Source: Bacteroidota bacterium (GTDB lineage: Bacteria > Bacteroidota > Bacteroidia > Bacteroidales > JAAUTT01). From it: 64,000 bases of DNA. The notes under the pieces are model-generated. The model had not been told where the DNA came from. It saw nothing but the letters and a program-made list of their open reading frames with translations, and did no database searches. Location of the stretch: positions 214,795 through 278,794 of the forward strand of contig JAEYWD010000124.1 of NCBI GenBank assembly GCA_023429135.1. Reading direction: 5' to 3'. Position numbers and translations under genes: made by a program. Below are positions 17,201 through 25,851 of the stretch, piece by piece (the first letter of the stretch is position 1; each line of letters opens with the position of its first letter).

Positions 17201-17853
17201 GGTCTGCAATTATAGAAGGATGGGATAAGAATAGAAACGTAGCTAATCCTCCTACATTATCAAGGAAACACCCTACCCTGCCTAACACAACTAGGCCGCA
17301 TCATGGAATGGATATGGCCAAAGCCCAAGGCACAGGAATAAACAGTGCTGCATCTGGTAAAGTTATGTTTGCAGGACAAATCAATGGTTATGGCAACTCT
17401 ATAATTGTTGAGCATGGTAAAGGATTTTATACTTTATATGCGCATGTTGGAAATGTTGAAGTTAGTGCTGGAGATGAAGTTAAGAATGGTCAAAAAATTG
17501 CAGAGATAGGCGCAAAAGATGCAATAAGTAGTGGCCCACACCTTCATCTTGAATATATCCAAAGCGAAGAAGGACTTTCTAAAGATGATCTAATGAAAGA
17601 TAAAAATTCAAGTAGGTTTAATCCTAAATCAATCGGAGATCTAGAAAATGTTGTTAATGGGAAAGAGGCCGCTACTATTGAATTTATGGACGGTAGTAAG
17701 AAAGAAATTGAAGGAAGCAAAAAATCTACCACAGATAATAGCCAAATAGTAAATGCAAATATGCAATATAATCCGGGAGTGATTAAACCTGCAGAAACTG
17801 GACTAATGCATGAGCTTGTACAATTATGGAGAAGATTTAAATACAGTTTTTAA
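14209..17853 (+). CDS. Rhs protein with C-terminal M23 zinc peptidase domain (polymorphic toxin candidate)
   Basis: This 1214-residue protein has a signal peptide (LLLLLTLVPMGVLRAQ). Near residues 135-190 it has a DUF6443-type region (YFDGLGRPVQAVSIG), then YD repeats through the middle (residues ~280-880). The Rhs core at ~895-994 includes KDHLGNNRVTF, YYPFGLAM, GRWHAIDPL and YNYAFNNPIRFID. After that boundary, at about base 17190, base composition switches from GC-rich to AT-rich. Residues ~1025-1130 are an M23/LytM peptidase: H1031 and D1035 (HxxxD), TLYAHVG, and H1111/H1113 (HxH), giving all the zinc ligands and the catalytic-type His. M23 enzymes cut peptidoglycan cross-links. The family layout predicts a delivered peptidoglycan hydrolase. 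The next gene is a likely immunity protein. Confidence 0.85.
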   Translation: MKNIYTATAKANRKADRSFLKIILLLLLTLVPMGVLRAQDNVNLVIKDVVMGKSEASATTSITLKDGFRAVAGSDFRAYINASAPAPVGVTNQAPGTPSWAAPAGGTNTMNYVKTISYLEAQTSVPTGAFKHLAEIQYFDGLGRPVQAVSIGASPSQKDVIQPFMYDNYGREAKKVLPYLDDANTGVYRSGITNDVLTPVVNYYNQNKGDDKPYSQITFDNSPLNRVVAQRGPGKDWETNDKKTTISYLSNTETKTGWNVTGDFSYASFSYPAGSLYVIETTDEQGTTTREYKDKQGQVVIKESKLGNEWLTTTYVYDDFGLLRAVIPPKASNPNTETGLCYRYRYDERHRMVEKQIPGAGPVRMVYDDRDRLRFVQNALQAASNEWSFTKYDELNRPVTTGVFTYSGEISALKTAMASASLSETFNSGTLDHGYSKVSFPTSGYTIHTVTFYDSYGYKSLVGAGTRLDATAYTDSYGFTSAIDADPRGRVTGSMVLVLTPNGETYTVPRTELYSATYYNKYGHVLRTISDNHMGGTDVLSNKYEVFTYRLLNSKQEHYQGTESVVIEKAFEYDHTGRLLATLLSVNGKDPITMNAMKYNELGEMTQKFLHSNGTSGARIYKQKVDYTYNIRGWLIQINDPSLGSDNDLFGMQLFYQNTTTLGGLNGATPQFNGNIAGMKWNIKNDKTRGYGFSYDELNRLKTSNYADGDALTGNPGAFNENIPEYDPNGNIVKLNRWNAATQVDELTYAYNGNQLSTITDPKGYNPIVGDYPGNAQAKSYSYDANGNMTSDGAKNLSIEYNRVLNLPVHVYENPKHLYYHYTATGAKLLKHMGNNFTHYVGNIVYEGSKLSYIITEEGRLVAVGEGTSRVFAYEYNLKDHLGNNRVTFTGASLGNGIDMAQTTSYYPFGLAMVQNNINNNSSYPKNKYLYNGKELQDEFFESQKLDWLDYGARFYDPQIGRWHAIDPLCEKTRAWSVYNYAFNNPIRFIDIAGLIPWSAIIEGWDKNRNVANPPTLSRKHPTLPNTTRPHHGMDMAKAQGTGINSAASGKVMFAGQINGYGNSIIVEHGKGFYTLYAHVGNVEVSAGDEVKNGQKIAEIGAKDAISSGPHLHLEYIQSEEGLSKDDLMKDKNSSRFNPKSIGDLENVVNGKEAATIEFMDGSKKEIEGSKKSTTDNSQIVNANMQYNPGVIKPAETGLMHELVQLWRRFKYSF

Positions 17854-17863
17854 TTAAATTTAT

Positions 17864-18394
17864 ATGTCAAAAATATTTCTTTTAGTTTTTAGTGCGATAA
17901 TTATTGCCATGTCATGCAATCAAATAAATTCTCAAAATATTGATTTCAGTGGCGTAAACGGTTTTAGAATTGGACAGAATGTTGATTCTCTAATTTCTAG
18001 AATAAAAATGAATTCATTATACGATTATGAATTTATTGATTCTGTCTGTCAAATAAAAGATAAAGATTCCAATGTTGTTTTTACGCTAACATTTTCAAAT
18101 AGAAAAATTGAATGTGTCGGAGTCTTTTCAGATAAATATGTGTTTAATGAAATAAAGGTCGGCAGTAAGATTTTAGATATAAAAAAAAGGTATCCTGACA
18201 TGATGATAACCTATATTAATGATTTAGAATATGAATGTGTTGAGCTTTGGGACGACAGAAAAGAGAATAAGATCCAAATCATACTAAGTAAAGAAGAAAA
18301 CCTGATCGGGCATTATAAGAGCTTATTAAATCCTACAAGTGAATTTACTTTAAATGGCAAAGTAGAAGGTTTTTTAATATTTAAGGAGCTCTAG
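17864..18394 (+). CDS. Small lipoprotein, candidate immunity protein for the Rhs-M23 toxin
   Basis: This 176-residue product has a lipoprotein-type leader (SAIIIAMSC, Cys18), so it should sit in the periplasm. I do not recognise the mature domain, which is acidic and mixed alpha/beta with a conserved-looking GFRIGQNVDSL start. It begins 10 bases after the Rhs gene, on the same strand, and shares the AT-rich composition of the toxin tip rather than that of the Rhs body. In polymorphic toxin loci the gene directly after the toxin tip is usually the cognate immunity gene. A periplasmic location fits protection against a peptidoglycan peptidase. This is inference from position and localisation, not from a known family. 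Confidence 0.6.
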   Translation: MSKIFLLVFSAIIIAMSCNQINSQNIDFSGVNGFRIGQNVDSLISRIKMNSLYDYEFIDSVCQIKDKDSNVVFTLTFSNRKIECVGVFSDKYVFNEIKVGSKILDIKKRYPDMMITYINDLEYECVELWDDRKENKIQIILSKEENLIGHYKSLLNPTSEFTLNGKVEGFLIFKEL

Positions 18395-18405
18395 CCCCAG
18401 TTTGC

Positions 18406-18636
18406 CGTAGCTTGTAAATCGGAGCGTTCGGCGTAACATTTATTACACCCGCTAGCGCGCATGTTCGGCCGGGATGCTAGCGCGGATTTGTAATTTTGAA
18501 CACTCAAAGTTACAAACGCGCTCTAACTTGGTGAGTAAAGAATAAAGGATAAACAGAGAACCGGGACAGCCCGGTTTTTTGTTATCCTTGATATAAGTAA
18601 GCAATGCATTTATCCCTAGATAGTCGTAGCTTGTAA
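18406..18636. repeat. Short-repeat patch after the Rhs locus
   Basis: A direct repeat, CGTAGCTTGTAA, occurs at 18406-18417 and 18625-18636. Between them GCTAGCGCG occurs twice (18451-18459 and 18476-18484) in unusually GC-rich DNA. The pattern resembles REP-like or degenerate mobile sequence often left at the ends of Rhs loci. No transposase is nearby and no gene is visible here. Confidence 0.5.
18559..18580 (+). terminator. Rho-independent terminator between convergent genes
   Basis: A perfect 7-base stem, AACCGGG / CCCGGTT, with a four-base loop is followed by a run of six T. Outer flanks (AAGGATAAACA and TGTTATCCTT) can extend the stem imperfectly, and the far side reads as A-rich on the other strand. 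It ends the Rhs/immunity transcript and may also stop the convergent glycosidase transcript. Confidence 0.75.
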
Positions 18637-18646
18637 CGTAAGGCCC

Positions 18647-20815
18647 TTAATTAAGTTTTAAAACTTTCCTTAGGTTTGGTTTTAATTCCAGCTCCATGGT
18701 GGCGGCATTGCCTGCTATTCCGTCCAAGTGAAGGATTATTTTCTGGGGAACCCGGCGGTTATTGGTATCGAGATTCATATCAAGAGTTGCCGAAGTGCCA
18801 TCATTGGAGAATTTTATGTAGAATTTCAGCAAACCGAATTCGGTTAATACATTATCGAGTTTTATTTCCATTCCTGGCTTCGTCCATGCGGTTGGAACTC
18901 CTTCGAATAAATGGAGTTCGTTGCTCCGTTCCATTACCATTAAATGACGCAATAAACGAATAAAATCGGCACTAATGCGGCTGTTGGGCATATCTCCCAA
19001 GTAAGTTTTTTCGGCAGTTGTCTGCGGCGATTGTTGCTCGAACCACGCATAGTTTGGGGCAGCATGATTCGCCAAAGCATACATCACTTCAAGAGCGTCC
19101 TGCGGTTTTCCTGTCCATTGCAGGGCATGGGCATAATCTACGGCTGCCTGCAGAACAACCGTATTATTAGCCGATCCGGTATTTACCAGCGATCCTTCCT
19201 GGACAGTTTTTTCAAGCATTTTCATATTTCCTGTAACATTGGGATGTTGAAGGTCGAAAATTTTGCCCGGATATAATGCATTTAAGAATGTCCATTGCAT
19301 TTTCTGAGTAACAGGTTTTTTCTCGGCCGAGGCTTTTGCAGGCAGATAGCTGTTTCCAAAAGCGTCTTTTTTCATGTATTTGGTTGTAGCTTCCAAAAAT
19401 GCTTTATAATAGTCGTCGTACATACTCTGCCATTTTATCGCCTGAGCATTCCGACTTCCCCAGCGGGCTGCCGTGATAGCTGAATTCAATCCAGCCAGCG
19501 TCCAGTAGTTATTTACAAAATCAATTCCTTGTGAATCACCGTCGGCACCAGGAGGAATTAACCCGGAATAAGTAAGTTTGCTGTTACTGAGCGTACTCTT
19601 TTGAAGTTCCATCAGAAAACCAAAACCTTTTTCCAGTTTTGGCCAGGCGGATTCAAGCCATTGTTTGTCGCCGGTTAAACGGGCATAATTAGAAATAGCC
19701 CAAAGTACCATTCCGGTTTGTTTCCAGTCTTTGTCCTGCTGTGCAAAGGAACCATCGGGTTTCTGAAGGCTAAGCAGATAGTCCATCGCCTGGCGTGCAT
19801 AAACATCCTCGCTCAGCATGGTTAGGGCATCCACGATAAAGGGAGCGTCATCTACGGAGAATTTCCTGTTTATAGAAGGGCCCGATTTCAGAACAACAAG
19901 GTTGTTTTCTCTTTCGGCTACCTGGTAAATATTGCGGATGGAAGCATCGAGAAGGTTTTGAATTTCAACATCGGGAACAACGATTTTGTCATATGGAAGT
20001 GCAATGTTTTCCCACCATGAAACCGATTGTTTTTGAAGGTGTAAAGCTTGTTTCAGGTTATTAGGGCAGTCGATGGCAGTATATCCATGGGCAACACCAA
20101 AGGCAAGCTGAATTTTTTTATCTGCTTCAACATCCAAAGGTTTAAGGGTAATGGTGATCTGCTTGCGGGCCTTATCATTCGGAAGTGCATCAGTTGATGT
20201 TTTAGCAATAGTATGAGGGATAACAATCCTTAATAATCCGCCCATAAAAACTCTGCCTTTGGCGGTATCCACTAACGATTGGTGACTGGTAGTTATTTTA
20301 AGTTCGGGACTAAAACTTACAGTTGAAGTTCCTTTGTTTTCGTAAGTAATAATTACCACATCATTTCCCGGTTTTCCGTTCACCTTTTGGCCAAGCCATG
20401 TGCCCAAAAAATCATTAACGCTATTATCGTCGGCGCCAAAAAGAAGGGGGGCAACAGCAAATGTTTCTTCGGTAATATTGATATTATTCAGCTCTTTCCG
20501 GGTAATTACCATAGGAATACGGGCATTGTAAAGCTGCTGGTTTGTCCAGGTCTCCTTTTCGCCTGCGTTGAATCGTATTACAGTTCCAAACCCCGATTGC
20601 TGATTGCTGTTTGCAGAAGGGAATTCATACATCAGTTCCCCGTTTTTACCAACAAGACTCTTGCGGGCGCTTTCGGGTTGATTTATTGATGTTTGCCACC
20701 AGGCAGGAGCATACTTGTAGTTTACTTCCTGTACCGTTGGGTTATTCTGTGCTTTGGATGAGATAAGGGTTAATACCAGCAGAAATATCGATATATATAT
20801 TCGGGTCAAGCTCAT
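18647..20815 (-). CDS. Secreted six-hairpin (alpha/alpha)6 glycosidase-like protein
   Basis: This 722-residue protein has a Sec signal peptide (IYISIFLLVLTLISSKAQ). Residues ~25-265 form a beta-rich N-terminal region. Residues ~285-620 look like an (alpha/alpha)6 toroid, with repeated helical hairpins such as FIVDALTMLSEDVYARQAMDYLLSLQ followed by PDGSFAQQDKDWKQTGMVLWAI. The C-terminal ~100 residues form a beta-sandwich. This is the plan of several six-hairpin families (rhamnosidase-, amylo- and unclassified GH-like), but I cannot assign a CAZy family or name catalytic acids with confidence. It is divergent from the hybrid sensor gene at the edge of the arabinan locus, so a role on the same plant polysaccharide is plausible. 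Confidence 0.65.
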   Translation of the reverse strand: MSLTRIYISIFLLVLTLISSKAQNNPTVQEVNYKYAPAWWQTSINQPESARKSLVGKNGELMYEFPSANSNQQSGFGTVIRFNAGEKETWTNQQLYNARIPMVITRKELNNINITEETFAVAPLLFGADDNSVNDFLGTWLGQKVNGKPGNDVVIITYENKGTSTVSFSPELKITTSHQSLVDTAKGRVFMGGLLRIVIPHTIAKTSTDALPNDKARKQITITLKPLDVEADKKIQLAFGVAHGYTAIDCPNNLKQALHLQKQSVSWWENIALPYDKIVVPDVEIQNLLDASIRNIYQVAERENNLVVLKSGPSINRKFSVDDAPFIVDALTMLSEDVYARQAMDYLLSLQKPDGSFAQQDKDWKQTGMVLWAISNYARLTGDKQWLESAWPKLEKGFGFLMELQKSTLSNSKLTYSGLIPPGADGDSQGIDFVNNYWTLAGLNSAITAARWGSRNAQAIKWQSMYDDYYKAFLEATTKYMKKDAFGNSYLPAKASAEKKPVTQKMQWTFLNALYPGKIFDLQHPNVTGNMKMLEKTVQEGSLVNTGSANNTVVLQAAVDYAHALQWTGKPQDALEVMYALANHAAPNYAWFEQQSPQTTAEKTYLGDMPNSRISADFIRLLRHLMVMERSNELHLFEGVPTAWTKPGMEIKLDNVLTEFGLLKFYIKFSNDGTSATLDMNLDTNNRRVPQKIILHLDGIAGNAATMELELKPNLRKVLKLN

Positions 20816-20867
20816 GCTTTTTGATTTAGTTTTAAATATAACAGCTTTAAGAACGATAATTGGGGCA

Positions 20868-20875
20868 CAAAAATA
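20868..20875 (-). promoter_or_regulatory. Candidate -7 promoter box for the six-hairpin gene
   Basis: Read on the minus strand the sequence is TATTTTTG, an exact match to the Bacteroidota -7 consensus TAnnTTTG, 53-60 bases upstream of the start codon. No good -33 TTTG lies at the usual spacing, so support is partial. Confidence 0.35.
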
Positions 20876-21068
20876 TAAAACATTGGAAATATTTGTAGAA
20901 AGGATTTGTTAACTTGTAATTACAAACTTTGAAATCTTATGCTTTCATAAACAAAATATTTAAGCGTCGTATATACACTTAATGGAAATATTATTTATTT
21001 TGTGCTTATATTTACAACAGCAGTATTTTCATCACCGCGCTCTGGCGTAATGCATTCAGGGAATTATT

Positions 21069-24000
21069 ATGAAAATATACATGAGATACATACTACTACT
21101 ATTCATCTTTTTTTGCACGGCATTCTCCCTGTTTGCCCAAAAATCTGTAATTCGTTTCAAGCATTATACAACCGATGAAGGATTGTCCCAAAACATGGTC
21201 GATTGTATTTTGAAAGACTCCCGTGGTTTTATGTGGTTTGGTACCTGGAATGGACTCAACAGGTTCGATGGTTATACATTTACCGTTTTTAAACAGAACT
21301 CGCAGGATGCAAACAGCTTATCGAATAATTTTATTTATGCAATTTGTGAGGATAAGTTTGGCAATATCTGGACAGGGACCAACAATGGTTTAAATGTATA
21401 CCTGTATGCCGAAAATCGTTTTATACAATACCTTTATACCAAAGAACATATTACTATTTCATCCCCACAGATTAATGCACTTTTATGTGACAATTCAGGG
21501 AATTTGTGGGTAGGAACTTCCAATGGGCTGGATAAAATAGAACTGGAAGGAAATTCCGGCAAAATAAAACGAATTGAATATTTTAAAGAGGATAACAAAG
21601 GACAGGGATTAACCAGCAATGTTATTCAGGCACTTGCAGAGGATAAAGACGGCAATCTCTGGATTGGAACCGATAATGGCCTGAATTATCTTCCTACAGA
21701 CGGGAAAATTAAAAAGTTTTTAAATAAGCCGAATGACGAAAACAGTATCAGTAATAATTCCATTCAAACCATTTACATCGACAGGCACAACCGGGTATGG
21801 ACAGGGACATCTGTGGGGTTGAACAAAATTGATCTTCATAATGGTCGTATTTCACGTTATTATCAAAATTCTGCCAATCAGAACTCAATCATTCATAATA
21901 CTACCCGAAGCATCACCGAAGATCTGAACGGAAGGTTGATTTTCGGAACTTTGGGTGGCATCAGCATTTACAATGAAAGTGCTGATAACTTCACAAATTA
22001 TACCTATAGGCCAACGAACGATTATGGCTTGTACAGCGAGTTTGTGAACTGTTTGCTTTCCGACAAGGAAGGTAATATTTGGATAGGTACCGAAAAAGGC
22101 GGTATTAACCTTTTTAATATCTATCAGAAACCTTTTGAATTTTTTGAAAATGAGCCCGGGAATCCCAATTCTCTAAGTCACAATACAATCAATTCTATTC
22201 TGGAGGATGATGATAATATTTGGATTGGAACTGCCGGGGGAGGTTTGAATAAATACAATAAAGGCAGCGGAACTTTTTCCATTTACAGGGCAAATCCTCT
22301 TAGGGCAAATTCGTTGAGCAGCGATTTTATCACTTCTCTTTATAAGGATAAAAAGCGGAATTTATGGATTGGAACCTGGGGGGGAGGGTTAAATTGTCTG
22401 TCGGGGGCTACAGGTCGAATTACAGTTTATTCCCTGCCAGATCCGGGTGCTGAGGTGAATAGGTTTGGTTTTGTATCGTCCATTATCGATAACAAGGAAG
22501 GCAAGCTTTGGCTTGGTACGCTTGGCGGCCTCATTCTCCTTGATCCTGGGACGGGGAGCTATCAAAAGATGACCCCGCAAAACGATGGCCTTCAGATTAC
22601 GCAAGTCGGTTGCATTGAATATGATAAAGATGGAAACCTCTGGGCCGGAACAATTAAAGGATTATTCCGAATTTTAAAAAACAGCAACGACAAAATTGAT
22701 GTTCAGGGCTGTAGGGCAGAATTTTATAACAATATTCCGGGCGATCATACTTCGTTAAGTGGCGATTATGTGATTTCTATCCTGAAGGATTCGAAAGGAA
22801 GAATGTGGTTCGGCACTTATGGGAATGGTCTCAATTTGTTTCAGAATCCAAAAGTATCAGAAGGAAAAGGCTCTTTTGGGAGTTATACCGAACAAGAAGG
22901 CCTTTGCGATAATGTGGTGTATTCCATCCTGGAAGATGGCAAGTCGAATCTCTGGTTAAGTACCGATAATGGTTTGTCGAAATTCGATGTGAAGAATAAA
23001 AAATTCAGTAATTACTACAAAACGGATGGGCTGCAAACAAACCAGTTCTACTGGTCATCCAGCTTCAAAAATAAAAATGGTAAAATGTATTTCGGAGGAA
23101 TGAAAGGACTTAATGCCTTTTATCCCGACAGCATAAAAGATATTAAATTCCCGCCGCGCACTGTAATTACCGATTTTAAAATTTATAACCAGTCGGTTGA
23201 AGTAGGAAAAAAGTACAATGGAAAAGTTGTGCTGGGGCAATCAGTTTCTGAGGTAAAGGAGATAAAGCTTTCGTATAAGTCGAACGAGTTCTCGCTTGAG
23301 TTTTCAGCTTTACAGTATTTTCTGCCCGAGAATGTAAATTATGCCTACAAATTGGAAGGGTTTGATCAGCAATGGACAAAAGTTAATTCCTCGCGTCGTT
23401 TTGCCAGTTATACCAATCTCAAAGGCGGATCCTATGTTTTTATGGTAAAAGCCATTAACGACGACGGTCAACCGCTTCAGGAGCCCTGTAAAGTCAAAAT
23501 AACCATAGTGCCACCTTTTTGGGTAACCTGGTGGTTCCAGTTATTGGTTGCTGTATTGATTATTTCAGGTTTTATAACCTTTTTCAGGTGGCGTGTATAT
23601 GCATTGAAACGGCAAACCCGGAAACTTGAAAAACTGGTCGACATACGAACAGCAAAAGTTGAACAGCAGAAAGAAGAGCTGATTATACAGGCCGAAAAGC
23701 TGAAGGAGTCGAACCAGCAGCTCGAGAAGAAAAAAGAACTGATTGAAGGTCAAAAAGAAAAGCTGGAGATCCAGAATGAAGAGATTGTAAAGCAACGCGA
23801 CAAACTTATTGAACTCAACCGTAAAGTTCAGGTATCCAATCAACAGCAGTTAAATTTCTTTACCCATATTTCGCACGAATTCAGAACTCCGCTAACACTT
23901 ATTATTTCGCCAACAGAGCAGTTGCTGAGAGAGAATTATGACAATAATTTAAAGTCGAAGCTCTCACTGGTTTATAAAAATGCGCAAAGGATGTTGCATT

Positions 24001-25526
24001 TAATAAATCAGTTAATGGACATCAGGAAAGTTGAAACCGGTAAAACTGAACTCCGGGCATCAAAAGACGATCTGGTGAAATTTGTCGAAGGAATATTTAT
24101 GTCGTTCAGCTCACTTGCTGTTCAACGTAATATCAAGTTCGACCTGGTTACAAATTCTGAAAAACTCGAAATTTATTTTGATCACGAGATCGTAGAAAAT
24201 ATCCTTTACAATCTTCTGTCGAACGCCTTCAAGTATACACCCGAAAATGGCTCAGTTACAGTGCTGGTAGATCTTTCGGATGGAAAACCCGAAACCAAAG
24301 AAGATGTACCCATTATAGACAAGCATCTTTACAAACAAGCTGATAATACCGGGTTTGTAAAGGTCGAAGTACGCGATTCCGGCATTGGCATATCTCCTGA
24401 ACAGGTGAGGGAAGTATTCAGGCGATTTTACCGGATTCATTCGCACCTGAGCGCCCGCGCCACCGGTACAGGTATAGGTTTATACCTTACCCGCGAACTT
24501 GTAAAAGCGCACAAAGGCATGTTGTTTGTAAACAGCAAGCCCAACCGGGGAACCTCAGTGAAACTGATGCTTCCATCAGGCACATCACACCTCACTCCTT
24601 CGGAAATTACCACACATTCCTCTCCTTCAACATTATCCGAAACGGAGTTTCAGGTTACCCTTTTAAATCAGCAGTTTAATCAAGGAGCAAAAGAAAAGAG
24701 AGCGGTTCCCAATGGAAATAGTAAAGAAGTAAATCCTAATATTCCTGAAAGTAAAATAAATGACAAAGCTCTCGTATTGGTAATTGACGACGACCACGAT
24801 CTGTGTAATTATCTTTCTGAATCCCTGAGCGATTCTTTCAGGATATTAAGTGCCGAAAACGGTAAAGAGGGACTGGAATTGGCCAATCTTTATTCGCCCG
24901 ATGTGATTATCTCGGATGTAATGATGCCCGAAATGGATGGCCTTGAACTCTGTACCAGGCTGAAAACCGAAATCCAGACCTCGCATATTCCCGTAATTCT
25001 TTTAACAGCCCGTTCAGAGGCAGAGCATTATATCGAAGGCCTTGAAACCGGGGCCGATGATTATATTGCAAAACCTTTTAACGTACGCATTATTGAAGCC
25101 AAAATCAAGAACCTGATCGAAAACCGTAAAAGACTCAAAGCCTTATTTGCAAACAGTCTAATCCCTGTGCCCCGTGAGGTTACAACAACCCGGTCCGACG
25201 AAATTTTCCTGCAACGCGCTATCAAACTGGTTGAAGATAATATAAACGATGCCGATTTCAGTGTTCAGGAAATGGCCTCGGAACTGTGTATAAGCCGCAG
25301 TTTACTCCATAAAAAACTCACAGCCATTGTCGATCAGTCTGCCGGCGATTTTATCACCGCCATAAAACTTAAAAAGTCGGCTCTGCTTATGCACGAGGGC
25401 AATTTCAATATTTCGGATGTAGCCTATGCCGTAGGATTTAACGATCCCAAATATTTCAGCCGCTGTTTCAAAAAGCATTTTGGCAAATCGCCCTCTGAGT
25501 ATGTAAAGGAAAATAGTCTTGATTGA
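21069..25526 (+). CDS. Hybrid two-component system sensor-regulator (HTCS)
   Basis: This 1485-residue one-protein signalling system has a signal peptide (LLLFIFFCTAFSLFAQ). Residues ~40-690 hold repeated Reg_prop units (GFMWFGTWNGLNRFDG, GNLWIGTDNGLNYL and so on), forming the two periplasmic propellers. A Y_Y_Y domain lies near ~725-800 and one membrane helix near ~815-838. A long coiled coil leads to the histidine kinase (phospho-acceptor H936 in FTHISHEFRTPL) and an ATPase domain with GTGIGLYL. The receiver has D1283 in VIISDVMMPEMDG, and an AraC-type DNA-binding domain forms the C-terminus (SDVAYAVGFNDPKYFSRCFK). HTCS proteins bind an oligosaccharide in the periplasm and activate the adjacent utilisation locus. 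The neighbouring GH51/GH43 genes suggest arabino-oligosaccharides. Confidence 0.95.
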   Translation: MKIYMRYILLLFIFFCTAFSLFAQKSVIRFKHYTTDEGLSQNMVDCILKDSRGFMWFGTWNGLNRFDGYTFTVFKQNSQDANSLSNNFIYAICEDKFGNIWTGTNNGLNVYLYAENRFIQYLYTKEHITISSPQINALLCDNSGNLWVGTSNGLDKIELEGNSGKIKRIEYFKEDNKGQGLTSNVIQALAEDKDGNLWIGTDNGLNYLPTDGKIKKFLNKPNDENSISNNSIQTIYIDRHNRVWTGTSVGLNKIDLHNGRISRYYQNSANQNSIIHNTTRSITEDLNGRLIFGTLGGISIYNESADNFTNYTYRPTNDYGLYSEFVNCLLSDKEGNIWIGTEKGGINLFNIYQKPFEFFENEPGNPNSLSHNTINSILEDDDNIWIGTAGGGLNKYNKGSGTFSIYRANPLRANSLSSDFITSLYKDKKRNLWIGTWGGGLNCLSGATGRITVYSLPDPGAEVNRFGFVSSIIDNKEGKLWLGTLGGLILLDPGTGSYQKMTPQNDGLQITQVGCIEYDKDGNLWAGTIKGLFRILKNSNDKIDVQGCRAEFYNNIPGDHTSLSGDYVISILKDSKGRMWFGTYGNGLNLFQNPKVSEGKGSFGSYTEQEGLCDNVVYSILEDGKSNLWLSTDNGLSKFDVKNKKFSNYYKTDGLQTNQFYWSSSFKNKNGKMYFGGMKGLNAFYPDSIKDIKFPPRTVITDFKIYNQSVEVGKKYNGKVVLGQSVSEVKEIKLSYKSNEFSLEFSALQYFLPENVNYAYKLEGFDQQWTKVNSSRRFASYTNLKGGSYVFMVKAINDDGQPLQEPCKVKITIVPPFWVTWWFQLLVAVLIISGFITFFRWRVYALKRQTRKLEKLVDIRTAKVEQQKEELIIQAEKLKESNQQLEKKKELIEGQKEKLEIQNEEIVKQRDKLIELNRKVQVSNQQQLNFFTHISHEFRTPLTLIISPTEQLLRENYDNNLKSKLSLVYKNAQRMLHLINQLMDIRKVETGKTELRASKDDLVKFVEGIFMSFSSLAVQRNIKFDLVTNSEKLEIYFDHEIVENILYNLLSNAFKYTPENGSVTVLVDLSDGKPETKEDVPIIDKHLYKQADNTGFVKVEVRDSGIGISPEQVREVFRRFYRIHSHLSARATGTGIGLYLTRELVKAHKGMLFVNSKPNRGTSVKLMLPSGTSHLTPSEITTHSSPSTLSETEFQVTLLNQQFNQGAKEKRAVPNGNSKEVNPNIPESKINDKALVLVIDDDHDLCNYLSESLSDSFRILSAENGKEGLELANLYSPDVIISDVMMPEMDGLELCTRLKTEIQTSHIPVILLTARSEAEHYIEGLETGADDYIAKPFNVRIIEAKIKNLIENRKRLKALFANSLIPVPREVTTTRSDEIFLQRAIKLVEDNINDADFSVQEMASELCISRSLLHKKLTAIVDQSAGDFITAIKLKKSALLMHEGNFNISDVAYAVGFNDPKYFSRCFKKHFGKSPSEYVKENSLD

Positions 25527-25566
25527 CACAGCTCCCTGGACCCTCCCATTAACACCTTAGTGAACT

Positions 25567-25793
25567 TGAGCTAATCGACTTTAACCCTGCGCTAATCGAA
25601 TTAAATGCTGCGCTAATCTATTTGTGATTAGCGCTAATTGAATTAAATGCTGCGCTACTCTATTTGAGATTAGCGCTAATTGAATTTAACTCCGCGCTGA
25701 AGTATTTGGGATTAGCGCTAATCGAAGTGAGCTCTTTGCTAATATATTTTAGCTCTGCGCTAATTGATTTTGGACCAGCGCTATTGAAAGCCC
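25567..25793. repeat. 21-bp tandem repeat array, ten units plus a partial eleventh
   Basis: Units are exactly 21 bases long with a conserved core GCGCTAAT (variants at some positions), and they alternate between two subtypes so that a 42-base period is also visible. Unit starts fall at 25567, 25588, 25609, 25630, 25651, 25672, 25693, 25714, 25735, 25756 and 25777. All plus-strand frames meet stop codons within about two units. The minus strand has only a short open stretch without a start, so it is not coding. It lies in the 600-base gap between the HTCS gene and the GH51 gene. Confidence 0.85.
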
Positions 25794-25851
25794 TGAACCC
25801 ACAAATTGATCAAATCTATTGATTTACAGCATATAAAAATAAGTGTTGTTT

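Noticed and set aside
25567..25793. A CRISPR array
   Set aside because: Units are contiguous 21-base repeats without unique spacers, and there are no cas genes.
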